Assembly: GCF_000699445.3 (NCBI RefSeq) | Contig: NC_067195.1 | Coordinates: 55,470,465-55,534,464 of the forward strand | Source: Schistosoma haematobium | Lineage: Eukaryota > Platyhelminthes > Trematoda > Strigeidida > Schistosomatidae | Direction of reading: 5' to 3' | DNA: 64,000 bases | Shown: in pieces, positions 35,511-51,235 of the stretch | How positions within the stretch are numbered: the first letter of the stretch is position 1 | Layout of the letters: every line of letters starts with the position of its first letter | Translations under genes and position numbers: made by a program | Notes under the pieces: generated by a model | Database searches by the model: none | The model's input: the letters and a program-made list of their open reading frames with translations, nothing else | Told to the model about the DNA's origin: nothing

Positions 35511-35989
35511 GCCATTATAGAAACCAGGTAATATTGTCATTTACAGATGAGTTATTTAAATCCATAATTCTTTTATTTCCGAGTATAGATCTGAAGAATA
35601 ACACTTTATAATAAATTCATTGTTTGCTCATGTATATTGACCTGTACACTGAAATTTCTAGGAGCATTTCCTTTGAAGTTGCTTTTTGGATTTACATTAA
35701 GATCATTCATATTGGATGATATTCTGATAGAATATTTAAGCGAAATTAAGTCACATCTGTTCACCATCATTACCAACAATATTATTAACAATTACATTGA
35801 CATATCATTGTTCATTTCCGGATGTCGGTATATGTAAAAGATTAGTGATGATTAATTCTTATTGCATTAGTTGATTTCATCTTCCCACTTATGTTTAGGA
35901 CTCCAATTTATCAGTCTCTTATTGGCAAATGTATATTCTATGCGGATTGACTCGATATTGCCATTAATTCATAACTATTTTTAAGCAGG
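35511..35989. other. Unassigned AT-rich spacer
   Basis: Overlapping 61- and 66-codon frames on opposite strands (35606-35837); neither resembles a known protein. Confidence 0.6.
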
Positions 35990-36215
35990 AACAGACAGTG
36001 GTTAACAGTGGAATGCAGGAAGCTCGTTTCGTGTCCAGCGTCCTAAATAAAGCGATACGCGAGTTTTCGATTCCATCGCTAGTCACCATCCATCTCTACT
36101 TATCATGCTTGTGACTTAAGGCGATACCGATGGAATTTGCACAGGATGTACGTATGCCAATAAGAGACTGATCAATTGCAATCTTAAACACCAATAGAAA
36201 GATCCAAATAACTGA
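35990..36215. mobile_element. SINE family A, inverted half-copies joined at the ribozyme
   Basis: A minus-strand half (GTGGTTAACAGTGGAATGCA, to about 36030) meets a plus-strand half (from about 36040: CATCGCTAGTCACCATCC, then the TTGTGACTTAAGGCGATACC tail ending near 36210). The centre, where both ribozyme cores should lie, is deleted. Confidence 0.78.
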
Positions 36216-36949
36216 TATATATATTAAGGGTTTAATATACGAGTTAGAGTATTTCAATCAAATTACGCTCAGTTTACCCTAAGTAGATGACATTTGGACA
36301 CTTTAGTCAAGTTGTTTCACAGACAAATGACATTTTACTCAACAAATAACAAAATATTTCCTTTATCTATCGATCATATTACTTCATCATCAACATTATC
36401 TTGTCTGTTCCTTAGTAGTGATTATACTTTTCCTTTTAAATTTCTGATATTCCTACTACCTTAAGCTATTCAAATTCGTATTATCACTTTTCCTATTAAA
36501 TGGAAAATATCGCAAATAGTTCAATAGTTATGTATCAAGATGCAAAACTGTGTGATATAAGTTCTAATTTTCGGTAAACTACCACTTTACCTATCTTTAT
36601 CAAATAACGTTTACAATTCAGATCTTAAATCTTCCAAAAACGATACATTCATCTAATGGTTTCTGACTCAGTAGACATATTTTTAACTTGAGAGTGCTAG
36701 AAAGATATAAAATATTACGAAAGTATATCTCATCAAACTCGTTCAGTTGTGTGAAGGCTTATACTAAGTTGTCATCTGAAAGGGTATCGACATTTATCTA
36801 TTTCAAGTTTATCATAAATATGTTATATCGTAACGAAGAATAAATGGATGGTAACTGCTAGGAATTATTTATGGACTATTAATACATATATTCTTATCGG
36901 ACAGTTATTAAATATCATACACATAGTTCCCTTTATCATTTTGAAAAGA
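36216..36949. other. Unassigned AT-rich spacer
   Basis: Nothing recognised. Confidence 0.65.
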
Positions 36950-37035
36950 GCAAGAACAAACATTCTAGCAGAATAGCATGAATTCATTTTTATTTCGTTG
37001 GTTCTCGTCAGCTGCTTACAACCTGTGATATTTAA
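36950..37035. mobile_element. Family C single arm at a Penelope-like 3' end
   Basis: CAAGAACAAACATTCTAGCA, GAATTCATTTTTATTTCGTT and TCAGCTGCTTACAACCTG match the family C arm. It lies about 315 bp downstream of the GIY-YIG coding fragment in minus-strand sense. Confidence 0.75.
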
Positions 37036-37351
37036 AATCATAATTAATGGGTTTAAATTACTTACATAAAAGAGTTTGATTGGAAGTTATATTAAAGACA
37101 TATTCATATAGTATAGCAAGGGTGTAAATAAATTTAATAGACTGATATTGTAAATATATACCTTATGTGATGAAAGAACATTGTGACAACAGTTCAAACG
37201 GTTAGAAACAAATAAACCTTGATAGGAATAAAATGAGTAGAGTTCAGTTGATGAAATAAGATAGTTGGAATAAAACTCAATGGTGTAATAAATGCAAGAA
37301 AGAGTTTAAGGAAAAAGAAAAAAATATTAAGATATAACGAAGGAATATTAA

Positions 37352-37549
37352 TCACCAAGGCAAGGAAAGATTAATAACCATCTCCTTCTGAACACATAAA
37401 TCAGGCTTTTGGCGCCTGATAGCAACTGCTTCAGAAAACTTCAGAAGACTGGAGTTTGGCTGCTTACTAATCACCTTGAATGATTGTAGGGTATCGACCT
37501 GATGTCCTGTATCAAGAAGATGTTTGGTGATTGCACTATTTAGAGACTT

Positions 37550-37550
<1 letters not shown>
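37352..37550 (-). pseudogene. Penelope-like GIY-YIG C-terminal fragment, open frame
   Basis: About 64 codons with no stop, no start codon, ending at TGA 37352-37354. It contains SLNSAITKHLLDTGHQVDTL, KVISKQPNSSLLKFSEAVAI, then KPDLCVQKEMVINLSLPW. The SAI..HLL.TGH block and the EA.AI...KPDLC.QKE end are typical of Penelope-like GIY-YIG domains. It is cut at its N-terminus, so the catalytic GIY-YIG pair is missing. Confidence 0.85.

Positions 37551-37554
<4 letters not shown>

Positions 37555-37632
<78 letters not shown>
37555..37632. repeat. (TA)n microsatellite, longest in window
   Basis: 39 TA units; gives a spurious Ile-Tyr repeat in one frame. It sits between the Penelope-like fragment and repeat G. 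Confidence 0.97.
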
Positions 37633-37635
<3 letters not shown>

Positions 37636-37639
37636 TCTA

Positions 37640-37880
37640 CTTTTATACTGTGATACCGTCTTGTTTGTTTATATATAAACTGCGTATATATGAAATATAC
37701 GATTCATACAGTGGAAGCTGAGATTGTGTTCTGGACTCAACAGGCGATGCAAGGCAAGAAGAACCAATAAAGACTCAGAGTTGACATTAAGGTGCTCGTA
37801 CTAGTTAACGCGTCATTGGTTTGGTACAGTGCTAAGGCCGTATAAGTCAGTGTTCCGACAGGCAGGATAAAAGTCATAAC
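37640..37880 (+). repeat. LTR-like repeat G, partial copy
   Basis: TTATATATAAACTG, CAGTGGAAGCTGAGATTGTG, CTGGACTCAACAGGCGATG, GAACCAATAAAGAC and TTTGGTACAGTGCTAAGG follow the order of repeat G at 32090-32270. It is adjacent to the long TA microsatellite. Confidence 0.5.
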
Positions 37881-39844
37881 AGAATATATTTCTGTTGAGA
37901 AAGCTTTTTTCAATAAACAGATATTTTAATTTTAATAGACAACTCAGACAATTTCAGTTAGGCAACAGTAATGATAAAACCAATCATTCTTTGAATATGT
38001 TGAGTAAATACGATAATTTCCAACTTATGCTTCGTATTCATTGGATAAGACACATTACTTGAGCAGTTGTTCGTATCACTGAACATCTTTACACTATGAA
38101 ATATGTTAACTGATCATCAAGTTCACTTTATTTAAGATCAACTTTGATATGCTTAAAAATCTGCTCACTGTTCAATGTTTTCTAGGACACTGTTTAACCC
38201 AGAGTGTAAGTTTGGTGTAATGGAAAGTAGGTTTAAAAAAACTATCACAGAGGTTTGAAGCAAAACAAAATATTAACCTAACGAGATGACTTAGTGTGTT
38301 GTATTTGATATGATAAATAATGACCTTTACAAATGTTTTTGTCACCTTTTTTTAAACTGTGCAAATAGTGGGGAGAGAAATCCTCATTTTATATTTATTT
38401 AAATTGAATAATTATTTATATTAACCATGTGTACTGATACAGTATAATAATAAGCTTACCAACTGTTGTTATGTTAAATACTGTAAAACGTTTAAAGAAA
38501 CAATCAGGTTGTTAGCATATTCTTATTCTTGTCTATATTTTAAAGAAACAAGAGATATGTACTTCATAAGTCATAGATCTAATATATGTGATGGATGGAA
38601 ACAAAATAGTTGTAAGATTGAAAACCTTCACCATAGGAGACAGATATCTGATAATGACCACTGAATTGACGGTATTTTTAAATAATAATAATAATAATTT
38701 GAACGTGTGTTAAACATAAATTTATTTTAGTACAATCTCTTTACCATAACAAAATTTATGGTACAAAGTAAAGCAATTATTATTCTTACATTTACACGAT
38801 ACTGTTATCGAGGATTTTTTTCGGTTGTTTTTAGGCAAATAGGCATCTGAAATAATAGAATTCGGTTAGTTTGTCATTGTTACTATGCATTTCTTATAAG
38901 ATCTTTACAATATTGTATTATTCTTAAATTCTTCCTCATATACTTAGTTAACTATATTTTGATTATTTGCTGGAAGAAGCATGTTACCTATATAGATATT
39001 ATTTCCATTCACTCAAAAATGGAACATATCCGAGCTGAGTTGTAAAAAAAGAATTAAACATTTATTTGTGAAAATTGATAAAAATAGAATCACTTGTAAC
39101 TTAATAAAGATTTTTATCTCACTTCATTTGGTTAATTATAATTTTAACTATCGAATAACTTACATTAATCTTAGATATCATAATACTGTGTGATTTTGTT
39201 GCTAAGATGATCTCAAGTGATCTAGATGTTTTGTTAATAAGTATTAATTCTTTACCCTTAAACTATAACCTCAATAATATTTCCGCATTAACCTTTACTG
39301 TTGTCTGATTATTTGTTTTAGCTTTTATTGCTCTAATTTTACTGTACACTATGGACAGGTTTGGTTGCTACGTATGCAGAGTCAGTTTATAATTTTTTGT
39401 CTTCCTAAATGCCAAGTTTTTCTGACCACTTGACTTCTCTTTGTTTCCTGTTACGTTGAAACTTATTGCCAAAATATGATGTGTAAATGATTGGATCTAT
39501 AAAGTTTTAATTAAATCCCATTTATGTTAGAAAGGTTCACTAATCATGAAACATAAATCCCATCCAAAGACAAAACAGCTGTTTATTTCTTTTCAGTTTT
39601 TAATGAGTGTTTAACTAAATTCAGTTCAACTCTCCAACGCCCTTATAATAATAGTAATCATTTGTTTATTAGTGGCTAACTTTAAGTGGAGTTTTGGTGG
39701 GAATTCATGACCAGTGGAATTCAAGTATATCAAAAGTAAGATAGATGTAACTAATGAAAACAACTGACAGTCAAGCAGCATCGTGAATTGACTGAAATTA
39801 AAACTGTAATATATTGGATATGGCCTTAATTATTTAAATTCTTG
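37881..39844. other. Unassigned AT-rich spacer
   Basis: Nothing recognised beyond short trinucleotide AAT runs near 38684. Confidence 0.65.
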
Positions 39845-39965
39845 GCACTGACCATGAAACCTGAAGGTTCTAGGTTTGCTTCGTGATGAATTCATAGATG
39901 TATACTCACTAGAAATCACATACTAAGACGACATAATTATTCAGTTACCCTTGATCTCAAATGAT
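39845..39965 (+). mobile_element. SINE family B, degraded
   Basis: GGTTCTAGGTTTGCTTCGTG, CATAGATGTATACTCACTAG and CACATACTAAGACGAC follow the family B order from B-box to stem II on the plus strand. Confidence 0.55.
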
Positions 39966-40664
39966 TATTTAGATAAGGTAGTCTGGGATTTGAATTATAT
40001 ATTTTGTTTTGACTAGACAAATTCTATTAGACATTAATTATGATCAAGAGGATAAATAATAAAACAATTAATGTAATTCATTATGTAATATAGAACATAA
40101 ACCAAACTCTATATAATTTTTCATACTCAAATGGCAAAACTGTAAAGAATAATTATGTAAATTACCAACTTAGCATCGATTAGATAATATACTTTACTTC
40201 CTGTTCACCAGTAAGTAAGCAGATTTGTAATCACTATTAATTGTTTCAACGTATGTACACATGGAAACTATAAAATAATTATAACGCTACTAAATAATAA
40301 TGAATTGTTATATGGGAATTAACTACATTCTATTTAAAACAATTAAGTATTTTGTGTAAGAATTGAATCAATAAACAGGACTTTCAAATGTAAATTCACA
40401 ATATCTTTCAAGTACATAACTTCAAGCTTGTCCAAGATTAAACTATGAATTTTTAACTCTAATATAGAACATATTATTGTGTAATCGCAAATTATGGAAT
40501 CTATCTAGTTATATCGTTCGAATACCAAGATTTTAAATCACGATTAATGATTGTGTTAATGTATCGTTTCTCACATATTTATTCAGGTTTGGTAACGTTT
40601 TGGAGAGAAATAGTTAGACAGAATGTTAGTTTACCCAATAATAACGTTGGTACAGTTATAAGCA
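39966..40664. other. Unassigned AT-rich spacer
   Basis: Nothing recognised. Confidence 0.65.
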
Positions 40665-41090
40665 GAGATGAATTGTAACAAGCAGTGAAATCCAGGAAAC
40701 ACGTTTAGTCTTATTTGAGACTGGTTAGCCGGATGAACCAGGATCCCAGAGTTGATCTGCACTCCGGAACTCGGGCCTAGTAGCGTTTGCTTCAAACATC
40801 ATATAGTTATCCATTTAGCTACTGAAACCCGATAGCCACTAGTTTGTGCAGTGGGGTGAAGTTTAATTCAAACGGTATTGTTTGTTTAAACTCTGAGATG
40901 CAGGTACATCTATCTGACGTGTCCCAAATAGGGAGAAAGGCGAGTCATGGATCTCATTGCTAGCTAACACCCATTTCTGCTTATAATGCTTGTGACTTAA
41001 AGCAATATCGAGGAGATTTGTACAGGATGCACTTATGCCAATAAAAGATTGATCAAATGGAGTCCTAAACATAAATAAGAAAATTAATAC
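40665..41090. mobile_element. SINE family A, head-to-head inverted pair
   Basis: A nearly complete minus copy (40665-40888: ribozyme region, tRNA-like region with GAACTCGGGCC, GTGCAGTGGGGTGAAG) abuts a plus copy (40889-41090: CTCTGAGATGCAGGTACATC, ribozyme, CTTGTGACTTAAAGCAATAT tail). Both ribozyme cores are mutated: minus CTAACCA, plus CTGACGT. Confidence 0.83.
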
Positions 41091-44000
41091 AACCAATACA
41101 AGATGTATTAGTACTGTTTTTAAAATCAAATAATAGCAAAATAATTATCCATCTCCTTAAATCATCTCATAGAAACTAATTATATCACCAGTTTGTAACG
41201 AACAGCTTAGCTGGTATAGCAACAAGTAAATCCATCACTGCTGAAACCATTTACTCTCAATTGACTGGCTAGTATACTTAATACATTTTGAAAAGGATTC
41301 CTATATGAAACCAATACCTTTGTGGTAACTCCTATGACTGCAGTAAAGACATGATGTGACATATTTTATGAAGAAAATAGTAGTTTCTCTGAACTTATAA
41401 ATATGCCTTGTATTCACCAAGCACGCAAAAAACGGTTTAATCTAAAGTTTACCTCTTACGTCATATTTTAAGTTTAACAATCGTTTTAACCGAAGTATGA
41501 ATGATAGGTTTATTGTTGAACTACTATTAAAACAATAAATCGTACAGTAATAAGGCGTTTTTTACCTGAATTTCTAAGTTCCAATTACATTTAATTGAGG
41601 AGGGAATGTGATAGTTCAAGCGGATAGTATTCAGTATAAATTTGTAAGCGAAAATGGAATTTGGTTGCTGTCGTTGCTAAACTTTTTATATATGTATGAT
41701 ACTACTAAGTAGTAGTTTAAAAACGACAATTCATTTATATTAGCTGTTGTTGTTGCCCAAAATTCACATAAAGTAGTTTGGAAAACGATAATAGACTGAG
41801 TAAAATTGATTTGTAGATTTTATTTAGTTGGACACTTTTGAAAAACATCAGACGGTTCAGTACCTTTTCAAAGAAAATTCTACCAGGAAAAGATATTTAG
41901 CTGGACATAATAGAATGTTCCGCTTTCGGAGTGCTCCTAATAAAATAATCTTATTTATCAAACCCTTAATCCACTGATCAAAACAATCGCTTAACTAAGT
42001 ACCTATTGAGTTATTATATTATACGACTGCCAGCATAACCTATAAAATACCTCAACGAATTTCTGTTTTATATTCACTTAGGAGGGAAAGAAAAATGCTG
42101 AGAAAGGGAAAAAACTTCCGAATTTCCGAAACTAAATCGTTTAACAAATCAAGTAATCGAACGTTTGCTCAAAAAAATCTTTTAGGGACTCTTTGAATGT
42201 GTTGGAACTGTTTGAAGAGCTTTAAGCTAGGAAACTGATTAATAAAGACAGCTAGCTAAATGATAGCAACTTAAATAAGCCATTCATATATCAAGTATGT
42301 GATATAATGCTTCCTATAGCCTCACATTTGATTAAACGTTGGACTTCATTTTTTTCTGAGTCATAATATACTATTCACTTTGTAAAGAGGTAAGAGTTTT
42401 GTTTGATGGGTATTTCTAGACCATACTCCTACCTATGACTCTGTTCTAAGATCACTATAATTAACTAGGTTTGGCAGCGCAAATATCAAAAGATAGGTCG
42501 CAAACTCGCTATGTTCTTACTTCTTTGGAAGAGAAAAGTATATTGTGATTACTTCATTAACACATAAATAACCAAAAACGAGTCATCTTTTTCGTCCTAT
42601 CTTCTTGTATTTTTCTGAATGATCTGATATCTGCTATGGAAAACAATTTTGTTAGGTATACGGATCATCCTGGTATATGCACTTTAGTATCTCCAACTTC
42701 AAATATCTTTGAAATGAATGAGTCTTTGTAGTTCATTAAACAGTAGTCTATTTTTAATAGACTTGCATTTAGTCTTTTTCGATATCAAAATTTTTAACTT
42801 TGATCTGATCCATGTAAGTCATTCATCCATCTTGTTGGAATCATGAAATTTATTCTAATGACGATTCTGTAATAAAAACATTATCAAAGATCATTTATCA
42901 TGGTGCTTACTTTTCTTCTGATCTATCTTACTCTTCTCATGTTTTTGATATGAAGGAAAGATTTCCTCATAACTTACTCTTGCTAGAGGCTAAATGTTTT
43001 CGCATTAGTTGAAATTTACTCTGTAATTTAATTTATCTATAAATTCTGGTACCTCATTCTATTGTCATAAAATTTTGAGAAAAGATTTTGATGTGTTGTG
43101 GAGAGTATTAAAGGAAATTAGCAGGGAGTTTTGTAAATCCTCTGTTGTCATTTTGAATATATTTGTGGCTAAACATTTGAAACCTTATAGACAACTGAAA
43201 AATGTTATTTATCAAACATTAATCATTCACTTTCACTTATGAAGATATTGTCCCACATGTTTATCCTCAAATACCTTTTAAATCTACGAGATAAATGTAT
43301 TATAAGCAATTACCTCCAGTTGTTTCGGGCTTGACTAATTGGTAAAGTTGAGCTACAAATATATGATCTCTTGACCACGAACAAACTCATAGTAGGAAGT
43401 TGTAGTTCACCGTTTTGTAAAGTGAATGAACAACACATATTGAAAGTGTAAAAAAGAATTACACTGGCGTGTTTATCAAACAACATCATCTGGTGATAAC
43501 TGCAACAACAAATTCGTATGACGCTGTTAATATCATTATGGTGTTCTCTTAGTTCCTCGTTTTTTCAGAGCACATTAAAGACTTCCAACTGTGTGTTATG
43601 ACCTGAAAATATAATAGTACGTAATTACTAATGGGTAACCACTTCTACATAGCTCTAACTTCAGTAAAAATTATTTCATTGACATTGTGAGAATACACAT
43701 CTATTATATCATCAAAAGATGACGACTGTAAAAACGGGCTTACAGTTCTCCTTCTCCGAAAACAGTCTGATAGTTCATGAATCCATGAACTGTCACACGA
43801 TTGATTGTAAATCATTCGAAAGGATAACGAAACACCCGTTGAGATCCAAGGATATACGATTAGTAATCTATAGTTTAGCGTTTTAACGGTTCATTAAAAA
43901 TTCATCTTCCCTGAACCTTTCGCTTCACATTGTAGGTACGTTTTACTACGACGAACTTAGATTTCCTTCTTATGGCCCGACTCCTATGACTCTGTAAATG

Positions 44001-47000
44001 CATATAGTGAATGTGTGTAGTCTACAAAGCTAAAGGGTTATGTTTATCTTACGCGCTAAAATTTACTAAACACAATCTAGAAATCATCTCAAACCAAAAA
44101 ACGTTTGTTCAGTATAAGCCATCTGAACTGTCAACTTTTATCAATCGAAACATCCCTTGAACTGAAAGATTGACAAGTAGTACCGGACCTTTTTCCAACT
44201 TTTTGAAAACACCGTCAATATAAACAAACAGTTTCTAGAATTGAGGGTCAATATACTTATTGATAATAAGTCATTTTTTGAATTCAATACAATCTACAAC
44301 AAAACAGGTATAACCCCAGATTTTCCATCGATATACACAGTTATAAGAAATCCAACGTTTACGCTAGAAAAGAAAGAAAACACACTTTAAATGGCTTTCA
44401 ATCTCTATTTTTGGGTTTTCAGGTGTCAGTAAACTACTTAAGTATATGGAAACTAGAAATTCATGCCAGATAACAGACACCCAATCAACCTCGAACACTT
44501 TAAACACAAAATGCCTATTTTGAGCCAAACCACTCAGGGTAGTTGAAATAAAACAGAAGCAGATTGATCCTGACCTGAATTTTCAAACCCCACTCAATTT
44601 TTAATGGGCTGAGTGTATGTGTATGGGTGTTAATAGTGCATGAAATGAACATAGTTAAATGTCATAGTTGGGATAAACTATTGAAGTTGGATGAATGGTT
44701 GTGTCTTCTTTCCTATCGAGGGTAGAAAGATTTAATAATGTATGAAACTCTTCTGCTATTTGCTTCTCTTCATAACTGTAGAATCCTTCTGAATTATTTT
44801 GATACTTTAAATATCGATGTGGGGGTTATTAAATATAGCATTTACCATTGTCGTCGATTTAAGTTATAGGTTTTCAGTTCTACAGGATTATTAAGAGATC
44901 TTATTGTTTATCTGAATTATTTCTTAAGATGAGTTGAAGTTTCACGAGAAGATTCTCCAGTATAGAAACCTTTACAATAGATATTACCTAATCTGTGAAT
45001 GTAAATTTGTGTCTATTTAAAAAATATCTTCCCTTTAATTAGAATTAAAGCCTTTCGAAGTGTGTTAGTTTTTTGTTAGAAAGCATTAATTTTGTTTGTT
45101 TCCAGGATGAGTTGTAATTCTTCTGTCAGATCATGGTACTAGGGCAAAACTATGATACTGATGCAAGATATTGTTTCGTTTTGATACATTTTTACCAACA
45201 TTCTTAAGACAGTTATTAAATCTCAAGATATTTATCACGTTATTTATTCACTTAACTTATCTTCTTCCGAGATAATGATCTTGTTAACTCTTCTGAATGA
45301 ATTCATGGCCAGAAAAGTATTCTACTACTCAGAGTTGAAAATGATATACCAAGAAATGATTAAATTTAGATTTCCATCACAACTTCTTTCAGCTAAATAG
45401 TCTAAGAATAGTAGTTTCCTATGTTCACCTTTCTTTTCGAAAAAGAATTTGATATGATCTGAGAAAGGAATTATGAATCTACAGAAAATCCTAAAGAGTG
45501 CATTTTTTTATGGTGATGAATATGGTAACTGTATATCTGAGCCAGATCCGCGGTTTGATGGTAATGACAAAAATAAATGACATAATCCAAAACAACAATA
45601 AATTAGCATCAAGTACAAAAACTCTACCGCACCATATCTAGCATATCTAATATATGACGAACTGGTTGTTGAAGTTAACTTATTCAAGAACGTATATTTT
45701 TGAGTAGGTTGTTAATTCACTGTTATGTGGGTTCTTATTTTCTAACAAATATTCATTTAATTCTACAAGACTATAAATTTATTTCATGTGTATATGAATA
45801 CAGATATATTCTTTTCTGATATAAAAAGAAGAGTAAAGATACTTGTTGAAAAACTTATTAAGTAAAGCTATTATTATTAGTTAGATCCAAAAGTTAATAT
45901 GTCTGTCTCAGTATTGAAGTTTCAGTTACGCTCTACCGAGTTCAATAATTAAAAAGACGGTAATAGTTATTAACTTATTGGTGATAGAGTAACGAATATT
46001 CAAAATGATGAAGATAGTCAGGAGAAATACTATGGAAAAGAATATAAGTATAGTTAAAAGTAATGATACCAACTGGTACAGGCACCTAATGACAATCGAC
46101 TGTCACAATAGGAAGAATATTCCTATCAATCAAGAAACAATATTCTACTCAGAGAATAAGAGTAGGGCAATTCAAATTGCGTCAAATATGAGCGATCAAC
46201 TCGAAAACGATGGTTATATAAAAAATAAAATTAATTATCAATGAATAATTGCAAGCGTCTTTAAAATCAAACAAGGAATGTGGATTAAAATCAACCTTAC
46301 GAAACAGAGACTATCAATTAATAAAGTATCAACAAAAGTATGTCAGTGCAATATGGCGATGGCCATAAAAATAATCTTAAGCAAAATAAAGTTAAAACGA
46401 TTATTGAAAGATTCAACAATACCCGGGAAATAGTTAGAATTGAAATTTGTAAACGATAGAGTAATAATAACTGCAATAAATCGCAAGAATGAGAATCAAT
46501 ATACAAAATACACACATCAATAAGAAAAACAATGTATATCACACAAATAAAAAGGACTAGTCACAAGATAAAACAGATACGAAAGGGTTTTCTCCATATT
46601 CACACATGAGCATATACAAATGGGTCGTACATTATTATTGTTACTTAACTTATGAAGACTGAAAAAGTTCGAATAAATTAGTATTTTTAGACAGTAGTTA
46701 GCTACTATGCATCTTGATTCGCAAACATTTAGGTAGTATGATATCTTATTTTAACTATATAATATATTTGATGAATGTATTCCACTGGAATAGCCTGTAA
46801 TTTCTCCAATGAATCAAGACGAAGGAAATTGTTACCAACTATAGTAGTAATTAAGTTTGAATTTACAAGTAACTAGCTTAACAATAAACGCGTTACTACT
46901 TGGAATTAACATACATAATTAGTCAGTTGAAATAAATCAAAGACAAGAGTTTATTGCAACATACATACAGTAGTCACTCCCGTCTTAAGTTAGTTTCAAT

Positions 47001-47045
47001 ATTTAGCACCTTTGCAACAATCACAGTAGATAAATAATTAACTAG
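41091..47045. other. Long unassigned stretch upstream of the RTE insertion
   Basis: About 6 kb with no long frame. 41900-45600 is somewhat less AT-rich than the rest and full of short interrupted frames on both strands, which could be an old decayed element, but no motif could be pinned. Small frames at 46005-46244 (79 codons) and 46318-46542 (minus, hydrophobic) have no known match. Confidence 0.5.
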
Positions 47046-47055
47046 TAGTATTTAG

Positions 47056-50310
<3,255 letters not shown>

Positions 50311-50323
50311 TAGTATTTAGTAC

Positions 50324-51084
50324 AGTCCTAAATATTTGAATGTCCGCTCTAAAAAAAATCGTAAGATTTTCATTTCATTCGACTTGTCAGACACCAGTAA
50401 TCAGCAGTCACAGAATATTGTCAATTACATTTTTATTGCATTCTTAAAGATTAGTGACCAGTAAATACATTTCTCATCATTCAGTATTATATTATAGGTA
50501 GCTAGAAACTTTTAGAATAAGATTTTCCTCTGTCTTTTGAGAGTTCATTATTAAGCAAAATAAATGTTATTGAAAACAATGTTATTTTCAAGATCGATTT
50601 CATATTAGTTATGATTTTCGATTGAGTAAAGATTCTTATCTTTTACTCATTATCAATATAATATGTTAAGTGCCTAGAATATAAGCTCATTCAGCAGTTC
50701 GGATACAAGTTCAAACCTTGTTCACATTTAAAAAAAGCATTGTACTACCATTTACTTTAGCAAATCAGCTTTAACTCAGATTCTTTATTGAATTCATAAT
50801 ATTCATAAGCAGAGAAAACAATTACAAATTAGAAATTTCACCATATTGTCGTTATTTATTGTGAAGGCATTGAGAAAAATTAGATTAATTAACATTTTTG
50901 TCTAAAGTCAAGTTAAAAATACTCTTAGTTTCAACCATAAAGATAATATGATTATTAAACTCATTGAATAATTCTTCAGATACCTGAATATGAACTACAC
51001 TCTAAGTGTGGGAGCTGATTTTACTACCTGATTCATTGAATCGAAGTGAAAACTATAAAAATGGTCTCATATAGTTTTTATGCT
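50324..51084. other. Unassigned AT-rich spacer
   Basis: Continues the sequence interrupted by the RTE element; nothing recognised. Confidence 0.65.
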
Positions 51085-51235
51085 GAAATGGATGATGACT
51101 AATATCTAAATCCAAGATGTGCGTCTCGTCTTATTTGAGACTTAGTTGATGTCCATCTCAGGACTCGAACGCAGTACCGTTCACTTCAAGTGCCATCGCA
51201 TTATCCACTTAGCTACCGGAATAAAATTTTAATAT
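51085..51235 (-). mobile_element. SINE family A fragment with degraded hammerhead
   Basis: The ribozyme region at 51106-51160 and the tRNA-like region (GGACTCGAACGCAGTACCGT to CTTAGCTACCGGA) match family A on the minus strand. The core CUGANGA is lost, but stem II reads GTCT...AGAC, a paired variant of GTCC...GGAC also present at 40700-40720. Confidence 0.78.

Larger units (their letters stand above)
36950..37550 (-). mobile_element. Penelope-like element 3' fragment with family C terminal repeat
   Basis: On the minus strand it reads a GIY-YIG C-terminal coding end (37550-37352), about 315 bp of AT-rich trailer, then a family C arm (37035-36950) carrying a hammerhead-like core. The order coding, trailer, terminal repeat is that of a Penelope-like 3' end. 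The 5' side stops at a TA microsatellite starting at 37555. That the arm belongs to the same element is inferred from adjacency. Confidence 0.7.

Noticed and set aside
37524..37721. 65-codon frame with an Ile-Tyr repeat
   Set aside because: It is translation of the (TA)39 microsatellite.
41900..45600. Possible decayed retroelement coding region
   Set aside because: Impression from composition and short frames only; no reverse-transcriptase, protease or integrase motif could be placed.
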